A stretch of 13,926 nt of DNA, from positions 1-13,926 of the forward strand of contig JAMOMX010000145.1 in assembly GCA_027066935.1 (NCBI GenBank), given 5' to 3'. The translations under genes and the position numbers were made by a program. This DNA comes from Sulfurimonas sp. GTDB taxonomy: Bacteria; Campylobacterota; Campylobacteria; Campylobacterales; Sulfurimonadaceae. This document shows, in pieces, positions 1 through 6,392 of this stretch (the stretch's first letter is position 1; every line of letters begins with the position of its first letter). Below the pieces are notes generated by a model. It searched no databases. It saw only the letters and a program-made list of their open reading frames with translations, and was not told where the DNA came from.

Positions 1-828
1 AGTATTTTGTATCTTACAATTTAGTTGATCTATTTGTTCTTGAAATTCTAAGAGTGTTTCTTCATTAGATATTTGTGTTTCATCTATTTTTTGCTCATAC
101 ATATTAATTTTGTTAGTTAAATTATTGTTTTTTTCTATTAAAGTTTTATTTTCTTGCAAAATTAAACTATTTTGTTTTTGAATTTCATCAATGTTACTCT
201 CATATTCCTTTTTTTGCTTAGCAGTTTGTAGAGTTAGTGAGTTATTTAACTTTTCTAATTCATTAATTGTTTTTTTGCTATAAAGATTCTTTTTTTCTAA
301 CTCTTTTTTTGTTTTTGAAAATAACTTATTTGCAATAAGTGCACCCAGTATTAAAGCGATTATAAAACTAATAGTTATCCATAGTAAAGAGATCTCTTTA
401 ATTAATTTATCTTTATATATAATTTTTTCTTTATATATTACTTGAACTTTTGGATTTTTTAATTTTGAGCTTTCTTTTATAAGATTTAATCCATCTTCAC
501 TCATTTTAGTATAAAGTTGTATAAGCTCTTCTATTTGGTGTGAACTTAATTTTGGGTTGTTTTTATGTAGAGATGAAATTTTTTTTAATGTTTCATTTTT
601 TAGTTTTTTTAAATTAAACTCTTGATTTTCATCTAAAGAGAGTGTTGTTGCTATTTTTTCATGAGTAGATAATACTAGATAATAAAGAGATATTTTTTCT
701 TCAACACTGAGGCTAGGAGCTAATTTATCTATTTTTTTATTTAGTTGATTATAGTTTTGCTCAACACTAGAGATAGAAGATGCAAATATATTTGATATTA
801 GGATAAATGTTAATAATAATATTTTCAT
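1..828 (-). CDS. Membrane-anchored coiled-coil protein of unknown function (3' end cut by window edge)
   Basis: I translated this minus-strand frame by hand. It is open for 276 codons from the ATG at 828-826 to the window edge with no stop, so the C-terminus is missing. An in-frame TAA at 840-838 lies just upstream, which fixes the start at or after 828; I see no good Shine-Dalgarno there. Residues 1-16 look like a Sec signal peptide (MKILLLTFILISNIFA, then SS). Residues about 17-147 form a Lys/Glu-rich, probably helical, extracytoplasmic region. A hydrophobic helix around residues 148-168, containing W150, should be a membrane anchor. From about 170 to the edge the protein is polar with heptad-like Leu/Ile spacing, consistent with a cytoplasmic coiled coil. 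This topology fits a sensor or chemoreceptor-like protein whose output domain lies outside the window, or a structural coiled-coil protein. No catalytic motif is visible. It starts 28 bp after the 857-1396 gene, so co-transcription is likely. The reading frame is certain; the function is unknown. Confidence 0.72.
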   Translation of the reverse strand, partial: MKILLLTFILISNIFASSISSVEQNYNQLNKKIDKLAPSLSVEEKISLYYLVLSTHEKIATTLSLDENQEFNLKKLKNETLKKISSLHKNNPKLSSHQIEELIQLYTKMSEDGLNLIKESSKLKNPKVQVIYKEKIIYKDKLIKEISLLWITISFIIALILGALIANKLFSKTKKELEKKNLYSKKTINELEKLNNSLTLQTAKQKKEYESNIDEIQKQNSLILQENKTLIEKNNNLTNKINMYEQKIDETQISNEETLLEFQEQIDQLNCKIQNT

Positions 829-856
829 ATTGTTATATTAACATTATTTGTCATAA

Positions 857-1396
857 TTATGCGTATAACTCCTTGTTTATTTTTTCAAACTCATATAAAG
901 TTTTTTCAAGTAATTTTTTTGCCTCTTCAAAGATATTTTTTAAAGTATCTGGTTCAGATATATGTAGTTTCTCAATACCTTTATCAAAAGCTTTTACTAT
1001 ATTTGTCTTAACCAAATTTTTAGTATCTTCATCTTTGTCTTTCATCGGAGCAAAAATATCTGAAATTTGTCGAGCAATTGTAGTTACTGGTGATGCAGGC
1101 GCATCTTGATCTAGCTCTTCTAAAAAATTGTCAATATATGGTTGTGCTATTTTCATAAAAGCATCTATCTCTTTTTTATCTTGTGCATCAATCCCATTTG
1201 AATTTATGCTAAAGCTAAAGCTTTGCATAGAGCTAAACATCATTGAAGAGGATGAGCCATTTGAATCTTTTTGATATGAGATAGAGCTACTTTTTTGATT
1301 TGCAAAATCTAATTTAATTTCATCACCACTAGAAGTTCTCATAAAAATATTTAAGTCATGAGATTGGTAAGAATTATATGCGTATGATGTATTCAT
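857..1396 (-). CDS. Conserved-looking hypothetical protein, 179 aa, Ser-rich N-terminal half
   Basis: Start ATG at 1396-1394 is supported by AAGGA eight bases upstream on the minus strand. There is no signal peptide or membrane segment, so a cytosolic protein is expected. The N-terminal part contains the stretch DLNIFMRTSSGDEIKLDF (about residues 14-31), which reads like two beta strands. A Ser-rich, Met-containing stretch follows (about 36-64), then alternating F-S-F-S residues. The C-terminal half (about 70-179) is predominantly charged and helical, rich in Lys, Glu and Asp. The order of a 'T.sGDei.l.f' strand, a Ser-rich segment, a short beta motif and a helical tail reminds me of uncharacterised proteobacterial proteins of similar length, but I cannot assign a family. 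It is the first gene of a probable two-gene minus-strand operon with the membrane coiled-coil gene at 1-828. The antisense frame 807-1109 is a shadow: this frame has the ribosome site and believable composition. Confidence 0.75.
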   Translation of the reverse strand: MNTSYAYNSYQSHDLNIFMRTSSGDEIKLDFANQKSSSISYQKDSNGSSSSMMFSSMQSFSFSINSNGIDAQDKKEIDAFMKIAQPYIDNFLEELDQDAPASPVTTIARQISDIFAPMKDKDEDTKNLVKTNIVKAFDKGIEKLHISEPDTLKNIFEEAKKLLEKTLYEFEKINKELYA

Positions 1397-1418
1397 TTGT
1401 AATTCCTTATATTATCCT

Positions 1419-1426
1419 ATTTTATA
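1419..1426 (-). promoter_or_regulatory. Candidate -10 box for the minus-strand operon
   Basis: On the minus strand these bases read TATAAAAT, a good match to the AT-rich -10 element of Campylobacterota sigma70 promoters, where the -35 is usually weak. Transcription would start near 1411 and give a 5' leader of about 15 bases before the ATG at 1396, just long enough for the AAGGA ribosome site. Directly upstream lies CGATTT (1431-1426, minus strand), which resembles a sigma28 -10, but I see no matching -35 at the right distance. Confidence 0.4.
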
Positions 1427-1455
1427 AATCGGACAAAAAAGTAAATACATTATGT

Positions 1456-1461
1456 TAAAAT
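1456..1461 (+). promoter_or_regulatory. Candidate -10 box for surE
   Basis: The plus strand reads TAAAAT here, preceded by TATGT. The expected transcription start, about seven bases downstream, falls at 1468-1469, on the surE ATG itself. That would make the transcript leaderless, or push translation to the second ATG at 1477. No Shine-Dalgarno precedes either ATG, which fits. The -35 region is poor: GGACAA near 1431-1436 is too far away to be convincing. Confidence 0.35.
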
Positions 1462-1467
1462 ACATTT

Positions 1468-2262
1468 ATGAAAAAAATGTATAATATTTTAGTAACAAAT
1501 GATGATGGATATGAAGCAAAAGGCCTGCTTGAACTAGTGAAATCTTTAAGAGATATTGATGGGGTAAAAGTTACCGTTGTTGCTCCTGCAAATGAAAAAT
1601 CAGCATGTGGGCATTCCTTAACTTTAGTGCGTCCACTTAGGTTTGTGAGTGTTGATGATGATTTTTACAAGTTAGATGATGGAACTCCAAGTGATTGTGT
1701 ATATCTATCTCTTAATTCCATTTTTGGTGGAGTTAAACCAGATCTATTAGTTAGTGGAATAAATCGTGGCTCAAACATGGGTGAAGATATCACATACAGT
1801 GGAACTGCTGCTGGTGCAATGGAGGGAGTTTTGCATGATATCCCATCAATCGCTATAAGCCAAGTTATGGACTTTACAGACCCAAGTGGAGATTTTACGC
1901 TAGCTAGTAAGTTTATAAAAGATTTAGTTATTAAAATCAAAAAAGGTTCATTTCCCCTTCCAAAGAGAGAGTTTTTAAATGTTAATATTCCATATGCTAA
2001 AAAAGAAGCAGAGGTTAAAGTAACTTACGCAGGTTATAGACACTATGCAAATGATGCGCATATGCATAGAAATCCTAGAGGTGAGGAATTTTACTGGTTA
2101 GGACTTCATCCATTAACTTTTTCTCCAAGAGAGGGACAAAGTGCTATGAGTGATTGTGAAGCTACAGAGGCTGGGTATATCTCAATAACACCAATAATGT
2201 TAGATTTATCTGCATATAAAAGCATGAAAGGACTTGAGAGTTGGCTAGATATGACAGAGTAA
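1468..2262 (+). CDS. surE: 5'/3'-nucleotidase SurE (survival protein E)
   Basis: SurE is a cytosolic metal-dependent phosphatase that dephosphorylates 5'- and 3'-nucleoside monophosphates and, in several species, short polyphosphate. The N-terminus has the diagnostic NILVTNDDGY motif; D12 and D13 are metal ligands. The APANEKSACGHSLT segment supplies the conserved Ser (S45), and SGINRGSNMG holds the fourth ligand, N99. The loop ITYSGTAAGAMEG follows as expected. The length of 264 residues matches the family. There are two possible starts, ATG 1468 and ATG 1477 (residue M4), and neither has a Shine-Dalgarno. Most relatives begin only a few residues before the ILxTNDDG motif, so the second ATG is plausible. 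The 3' end overlaps the following ThiF-family gene by 22 bases. The product is confident; the exact start is not. Confidence 0.95.
   Translation: MKKMYNILVTNDDGYEAKGLLELVKSLRDIDGVKVTVVAPANEKSACGHSLTLVRPLRFVSVDDDFYKLDDGTPSDCVYLSLNSIFGGVKPDLLVSGINRGSNMGEDITYSGTAAGAMEGVLHDIPSIAISQVMDFTDPSGDFTLASKFIKDLVIKIKKGSFPLPKREFLNVNIPYAKKEAEVKVTYAGYRHYANDAHMHRNPRGEEFYWLGLHPLTFSPREGQSAMSDCEATEAGYISITPIMLDLSAYKSMKGLESWLDMTE
2227..2232 (+). promoter_or_regulatory. Ribosome binding site deciding the TTG start of tcdA
   Basis: AAAGGA lies inside the 3' end of surE, eight bases before the TTG at 2241. An in-frame TGA at 2235-2237 rules out any start further upstream, so site and stop together fix the TTG as the start. 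Confidence 0.7.
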
Positions 2263-2882
2263 AACTTCTTTTACGAGATGATTTTGATAAATTAGCTGAT
2301 GCTAATATTCTTCTTTTAGGTGTAGGCGGAGTTGGTAGTTTTTGTCTTGATAGTTTATATAGAACTGGTGTAAAAAACATCACCATTGTTGATTATGATA
2401 CTTATGATGATACAAACCAAAACCGACAAATGTGGTCAGAGTTTCATAATGGCGAGTTTAAAGTTGAAGCTTTACAAAAACACTATCCTGAAGTTACAAT
2501 AATAAATGAACGCATAGATGAAGCATGGGTACAAGAGTTTGATTTTGAACCATATGATTTGGTTCTTGATGCTATAGATGATACACGTGCAAAATTAGCA
2601 TTAGCTCAAAAGTGTTATTTTAAGCTCATCTCCTCTTTTGGAAGTGCAAAAAGGCTTGATCCAACAAAAATAAAAGTAGATGATATTTGGAAAAGTGGTG
2701 GGGATAAACTAGGTAAAAAAATTCGCCATGAACTTAGAAAACGCCGTTTCAAAAAAAAATATACAGTTATATACTCAACAGAAGAGATAAATATAAAAGA
2801 AAAAGGCAGCTTTATGGGCGTAACTGCTACTTTTGGTCTTATAATGAGTTCATTAGTTATTAAACATATAATAAAAAAATAA
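2241..2882 (+). CDS. tcdA: ThiF/E1-like tRNA threonylcarbamoyladenosine dehydratase (TcdA/CsdL type)
   Basis: TcdA uses ATP to dehydrate t6A at position 37 of ANN-decoding tRNAs to cyclic ct6A. The 213-residue protein is one Rossmann-type ThiF/MoeB domain. It has an N-terminal ARYDRVKLLLRDDFDKL lead-in, the nucleotide loop GVGGVGS at 27-33, the acidic strand IVDYD (49-53), the adenylation motif N61-R62-Q63, and VLDAIDD at 108-114. The downstream stretch FGSAKRLDPTKIKVDDI, followed by a basic segment and YSTEE, matches TcdA better than ThiF or MoeB. I see none of the zinc-binding Cys pairs of MoeB/ThiF and no C-terminal sulfurtransferase domain. The protein is shorter than E. coli TcdA (268 residues). 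Translation starts at TTG, overlaps surE by 22 bases and is probably coupled to it. The ThiF-family call is certain; the TcdA substrate is inferred from motifs. Confidence 0.85.
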   Translation: MARYDRVKLLLRDDFDKLADANILLLGVGGVGSFCLDSLYRTGVKNITIVDYDTYDDTNQNRQMWSEFHNGEFKVEALQKHYPEVTIINERIDEAWVQEFDFEPYDLVLDAIDDTRAKLALAQKCYFKLISSFGSAKRLDPTKIKVDDIWKSGGDKLGKKIRHELRKRRFKKKYTVIYSTEEINIKEKGSFMGVTATFGLIMSSLVIKHIIKK

Positions 2883-2901
2883 TTGCTTTAAAGGAGATAG
2901 A

Positions 2902-3147
2902 GTGGCTGATTTTAGAGTGTCATGCATGGGTATAGTTGGTGATGGATGTGGTGGTGGACGAGAGTTTATTATTGAAAATGAGATTCTTTTTGCACACGAT
3001 CCTCAGAGTGGTAAAAATACAACTTTATTAAAAAATATAAAAGGAGCTTTAAGTATCTCCAAAAAAGTTTGTATATTATATATAGAATGTAAAAGTGAAA
3101 GTTTTAAATATGATCTATCAAAGATGATGCGTATCTCTGAAATTTAA
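2902..3147 (+). CDS. Small hypothetical protein, 81 aa, Gly/Cys-rich N-terminus
   Basis: This is a GTG-started gene with a strong ribosome site, AAGGAG at 2891-2896, five bases before the start and 19 bases after the tcdA stop. Its coding status rests on that site and on the operon position. The N-terminal segment RVSCMGIVGDGCGGGREF (residues 5-22) contains C9 and C16 in a glycine-rich loop. A sequence that looks like alternating beta strands follows, with a short basic helix near the end. There is no signal peptide or membrane helix. I do not recognise the family. Position directly behind a ThiF/TcdA-type enzyme is suggestive, because E1-like enzymes often have small partners. However, there is no C-terminal Gly-Gly, so it is not a ubiquitin-like carrier of the ThiS/MoaD type. 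Confidence 0.7.
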   Translation: MADFRVSCMGIVGDGCGGGREFIIENEILFAHDPQSGKNTTLLKNIKGALSISKKVCILYIECKSESFKYDLSKMMRISEI

Positions 3148-3174
3148 AATAAAGAGATGAATATAAATTTTAGA

Positions 3175-3180
3175 TATAAT
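3175..3180 (+). promoter_or_regulatory. Candidate sigma70 -10 box for greA-argC
   Basis: A perfect TATAAT sits in the AT-rich 65-base gap between the small gene and greA, followed by G. The predicted start near 3187 gives a leader of about 25 bases before the greA ATG. A clear -35 is not visible, which is usual for Campylobacterota promoters. It could drive greA, argC and the genes behind them. Confidence 0.5.
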
Positions 3181-3212
3181 GATACAAATAAAAATTATTA
3201 AAGAGAATAGCT

Positions 3213-3710
3213 ATGCAACAAGTTGAACCAATGACAATATTTGGATATGAAAAACTCCAAGCTGAAGTAAGAGATCTACGCGATGTTAAACGCCCACAAG
3301 TTGTAAAAGATATAGAAACAGCATTAGAACATGGGGATTTAAAAGAAAATGCGGAGTACCATGCTGCAAAAGAGATGCAAAAAAACATTGATAACCGTCT
3401 AGCAGAGTTATCAAATATTTTAGGAAACTCTCAGATTGTTGACCCATCAGAACTTGAACATGCAAAAGTTAGTTTTGGTTCAACTGTAGTTGTTGAAGAT
3501 GTTGATAGTGAAGAGGAGATGACCTATACAATAGTTGGTGGGTGTGAAAGCAATCCAGAGCGAGGTCTTATCTCTTTTGGTTCCCCTTTAGCAAAACAAT
3601 TATTAGGAAAAGAGGAGGGCGATGAATTTAAAGTTCGTCTTCCAGGTGGAGAAAAAGAGTTAGAAATTATAGAAGTAAGATATCAGGAGATAGTATTTGA
3701 ATCTCATTAA
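3213..3710 (+). CDS. greA: Transcription elongation factor GreA
   Basis: GreA binds the secondary channel of RNA polymerase and stimulates cleavage of the backtracked transcript end, rescuing stalled complexes. The protein has 165 residues, normal for GreA. The N-terminal coiled coil (about 10-85) carries the signature HGDLKENAEYHAAKE, which includes the acidic residues at the coiled-coil tip. The C-terminal FKBP-like domain (about 90-160) shows SFGSTVVVEDVDSEEEMTYTIVG and later LISFGSPLAKQLLGKEEGDE, both typical. The start MQQVEPMTIFGYEKL resembles other Campylobacterota GreA N-termini. The ribosome site (AAGAGAA) is weak. The last 14 bases overlap argC. Confidence 0.97.
   Translation: MQQVEPMTIFGYEKLQAEVRDLRDVKRPQVVKDIETALEHGDLKENAEYHAAKEMQKNIDNRLAELSNILGNSQIVDPSELEHAKVSFGSTVVVEDVDSEEEMTYTIVGGCESNPERGLISFGSPLAKQLLGKEEGDEFKVRLPGGEKELEIIEVRYQEIVFESH
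3685..3690 (+). promoter_or_regulatory. Ribosome binding site deciding the TTG start of argC
   Basis: AGGAGA within the end of greA lies about seven bases before the TTG at 3697. An in-frame TAG at 3691-3693 excludes any earlier start. Confidence 0.7.
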
Positions 3711-4701
3711 TGTAGGAATTATTGGAGTAAGTGGTTATACAGGTTTAGAGCTTGTTAAAATGCTTATAAATCATCCAAAATTTAATCTTAATTATGTTGC
3801 AAACTCTACAGGAAAGACAACTATTGATGAACTGCACCCATCTTTAAGTGGTGTTTGTTCTCTTGAAGTTAAAAAAGCAGATGTAGATGAGTGTGCTGAT
3901 TGTTGTGAACTGATATTTTTAGCAGTACCTCATAAAACAGCGATGGCATTTGTAAAACCATTTATGAAGCGTGGTATTAAAATAGTTGATTTTTCAGCTG
4001 ATTATAGACTCCCTCAAGATATTTATGAGGAGTATTATTGCTCCCATACAGATGTTGATAATTTACAAAATGTTGTTTATGGACTTCCTGAGATGTTTAG
4101 AGAGAATATTAAAAAATCATCATTAGTAGCGAATCCTGGTTGTTATCCAACATCAGCAATTTTAGGAATTTTACCATTTTTATCAAAAAGAGTTCCAAAT
4201 ACTCCCATTATCATTGATGCAAAAACAGGAGTAAGTGGAGCTGGTAAAAAACTTAGTGAAACTACTCACTTTGTAAATGTAAACGATAATCTTTTTTCCT
4301 ATAATCCATTTTTTCATAGACATGCACCTGAGATAGCTCAAAAACTTGGAATTGACTTTGATGAAATAAATTTTGTTCCACATCTAGTTCCATTAACAAG
4401 GGGGATGATTTCATCAATATATTTGCAAACATTAGGGAAATTTGATGCCTATGAAATTGCAAAAGAATTTTATAAAGATGAACCATTTGTCCGTGTGAGT
4501 AAAAATCCAGTAGATATAAAAAATACAGCTGGAACTAATTTTTGTGATATATATGTAAAACAAAAAGGTGATCTTCTTTTTATATCAAGTTCTATAGATA
4601 ATTTACTTCGTGGCTCGTCATCTCAGGCTTTGGTAAATGCAAATCTTATGATGGGGCTTGATGAAAATTCTGGAATTCCAAATATAGCTTATGTCCCATA
4701 G
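3697..4701 (+). CDS. argC: N-acetyl-gamma-glutamyl-phosphate reductase ArgC
   Basis: ArgC performs the third step of arginine synthesis, the NADPH-dependent reduction of N-acetylglutamyl phosphate to the semialdehyde. The 334-residue length is standard. The N-terminal NADP-binding loop is GVSGYTG (10-16). The catalytic cysteine is C149 in NPGCYPT, where the position after Thr is Ser rather than the usual Gly/Ala. The second catalytic residue is the His in the HRHAPE motif (H207/H209 region). VPHLVPLTRGM and the C-terminal NLLRGSSSQAL are also characteristic. Translation starts at TTG with a good ribosome site, overlaps greA by 14 bases and overlaps the following phosphoesterase gene by 11. 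No other arg gene is in the window, so arginine synthesis genes are probably scattered in this genome. Confidence 0.96.
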   Translation: MNLINVGIIGVSGYTGLELVKMLINHPKFNLNYVANSTGKTTIDELHPSLSGVCSLEVKKADVDECADCCELIFLAVPHKTAMAFVKPFMKRGIKIVDFSADYRLPQDIYEEYYCSHTDVDNLQNVVYGLPEMFRENIKKSSLVANPGCYPTSAILGILPFLSKRVPNTPIIIDAKTGVSGAGKKLSETTHFVNVNDNLFSYNPFFHRHAPEIAQKLGIDFDEINFVPHLVPLTRGMISSIYLQTLGKFDAYEIAKEFYKDEPFVRVSKNPVDIKNTAGTNFCDIYVKQKGDLLFISSSIDNLLRGSSSQALVNANLMMGLDENSGIPNIAYVP

Positions 4702-5437
4702 GGTAGAACTTAAAGAGGGTGCATTTATCATATCTGATGCGCACTACTCACCAGCACGACCAGAGCTTCTAAACTTTTTAAAAGATATAATAAATAAAAA
4801 ATTAAACCCATCTCAGATTATTTTTATGGGTGATATTTTTGATGCGCTTTTTGGTAGTATTAAAAGAACTTACAATAAAAATCAAAAACTTATAAATATT
4901 ATTAATAAGATATCTTTAAATATAGAAGTTATATATTTAGAGGGAAACCACGACTTTAATCTTAAAAATATATTTCCAAACTCTAAAATATTTACTATAT
5001 CAAATCAACCTATATTATGTGAACAAAAAAACAAAAAAATATATTTGGCTCATGGAGATTTTAATGGAGATAGTGGGTATAAAATTTACACTGCATTGAT
5101 TCGTAATCCAGTTGTTCTTTTTATATTAAATATTTTAAATACTCTATTTGGTAATTTTGTACTTAATTATTTAGATAATCATTTATCAAAAAAAGATGAT
5201 TGTGCAAATATTGATAATTTTGAGCAAATTATAAAAAAAAGATTTGATAAAAAATATGATTGTGATTATTTTATAGAGGGTCACCATCATCAAAATAAAG
5301 TGCTAAAGCTAAATAATTTCATCTATATAAATTTAGCTGCTTTTGCTTGCAATCAAAGATATTTTATAGTAGAATTTGCTAAAGAAGAATTTCTAGTGTG
5401 TAAAACATACCTTGAAATAAGGGAAAATAAAAAATGA
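4691..5437 (+). CDS. Calcineurin-like metallophosphoesterase, LpxH-like (possible UDP-2,3-diacylglucosamine diphosphatase)
   Basis: The 248-residue protein has the full set of metallophosphoesterase motifs with LpxH-like spacing: D16-x-H18 (SDAHYSP), GD at 47-48 (MGDIFDALF), GNHD at 85-88, HGD at 121-123, and GHHH at 197-200 (H198-x-H200). LpxH hydrolyses UDP-2,3-diacylglucosamine to lipid X and UMP in lipid A synthesis, at the inner face of the cytoplasmic membrane. Length and the DxH/GxHxH layout fit this group. A hydrophobic stretch around 140-160 (VVLFILNILNTLFGNFVLN) lies where LpxH has its lipid-binding cap and may contact acyl chains. Campylobacterota are reported to use a distinct calcineurin-like enzyme, LpxJ, for this step; I cannot tell LpxH, LpxJ or another phosphatase apart from sequence alone. 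The gene overlaps argC by 11 bases and cheV by 4 (ATGA). Confidence 0.8.
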   Translation: MSHRVELKEGAFIISDAHYSPARPELLNFLKDIINKKLNPSQIIFMGDIFDALFGSIKRTYNKNQKLINIINKISLNIEVIYLEGNHDFNLKNIFPNSKIFTISNQPILCEQKNKKIYLAHGDFNGDSGYKIYTALIRNPVVLFILNILNTLFGNFVLNYLDNHLSKKDDCANIDNFEQIIKKRFDKKYDCDYFIEGHHHQNKVLKLNNFIYINLAAFACNQRYFIVEFAKEEFLVCKTYLEIRENKK

Positions 5438-6381
5438 CTAATGAAAATTCATTAAAAGTTGGTTCTAATGAGATGGAACTGGTTGATTTTCGTATATTAA
5501 AAGAGGAAAAGTCTGGAATATATGAGGGAGTTTATGGGATAAATGTCTCAAAAGTTCGTGAAATCATCAAGATGCCATCTTTAACAGAACTCCCAGGGAC
5601 ACCTGAATTTATAGAGGGTATATTTGACCTTCGTGATGTTGTTATACCTGTTGTTAATTTATCAAAATGGATGGGTATTAAAGAGCCTGAAATAGCGAAA
5701 AAAAATTCTCGAGTAATAATTACAGAGTTTAATAATATTTTAATAGGTTTTATAGTTCATGAAGCAAAAAGAATTAGACGAATTAATTGGGCTGATATTG
5801 AACCCGCATCATTTGCAAATGGAGCTGGTAAGTTGGATGGTTCTAAAATAACAGGTGTAACAAAAATCGAGGATGATAGCGTACTGCTTATTTTAGATCT
5901 TGAGAGTGTAGTTCAAGATTTAGGACTTTATGAACCAGATGTTGAAGAGGTGTCACTTAAGGTAGACGATACAAATTTCTCAGGAATAGCTCTTGTTTTA
6001 GATGATAGTTTGACTGCTAGAAAAATTGTAAAAGAAGCACTTATTAAAATGGGATTTACTGTGGTTGAAGCTATTGATGGACAAGAGGGTTTAGAAAAAC
6101 TAGAAGAAATCTATAAAATGTATGGTAATGATATTTCAAATAATTTAAAAATTATAATCTCTGATGTAGAGATGCCTAGAATGGATGGTTTTCATTTTGC
6201 AGCAAATGTTAAAGATGATGATAGGTTTAAAAAGATTCCTATTGTATTTAACTCATCCATTAGTGATCATTTTAGTGAGAGTAGAGGGATAGAAGCTGGC
6301 GGAGAGGCTTATTTAGTTAAGTTTCAAGCTAATTCATTTTATAAAGAAGTGTCACGAATAGTTCGTGAACATACAAGATAG
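5434..6381 (+). CDS. cheV: Chemotaxis coupling protein CheV (CheW-like + receiver)
   Basis: CheV couples chemoreceptors to CheA and can be phosphorylated, tuning array activity or adaptation. The 315 residues divide into a CheW-like domain (about 15-165; GVYGINVSKVREIIKMP and GIFDLRDVVIPVVNLSKW) and a receiver domain (about 184-312). The receiver has the acidic pair D190-D191, the phosphoacceptor D244 in IISDVEMPRMDG, S274 in the Thr/Ser switch position, and K296. K296 is followed by Phe rather than the common Pro, which is usual in CheV proteins as I recall them. The start ATG overlaps the stop of the phosphoesterase gene (ATGA) and has an AAGGG-type site upstream. It is the first gene of the cheV-cheA-cheW cluster, with cheA 11 bases downstream. 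Confidence 0.96.
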   Translation: MTNENSLKVGSNEMELVDFRILKEEKSGIYEGVYGINVSKVREIIKMPSLTELPGTPEFIEGIFDLRDVVIPVVNLSKWMGIKEPEIAKKNSRVIITEFNNILIGFIVHEAKRIRRINWADIEPASFANGAGKLDGSKITGVTKIEDDSVLLILDLESVVQDLGLYEPDVEEVSLKVDDTNFSGIALVLDDSLTARKIVKEALIKMGFTVVEAIDGQEGLEKLEEIYKMYGNDISNNLKIIISDVEMPRMDGFHFAANVKDDDRFKKIPIVFNSSISDHFSESRGIEAGGEAYLVKFQANSFYKEVSRIVREHTR

Positions 6382-6392
6382 GAGTTTAAAAT

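Noticed and set aside
807..1109. Open frame on the plus strand opposite the two minus-strand genes
   Set aside because: It is antisense to 857-1396, has low-complexity Phe/Ser/Ile composition, and no ribosome site; the minus-strand reading is the better gene.
1426..1431. CGATTT as a sigma28 -10 element for the minus-strand operon
   Set aside because: No TAAA-like -35 is found at about 15-16 bases, and the TATAAAAT next to it explains transcription more simply.
2902..3147. Small protein considered as a ThiS/MoaD-like sulfur carrier
   Set aside because: It ends in SEI and lacks the C-terminal Gly-Gly that ThiF-family enzymes adenylate.
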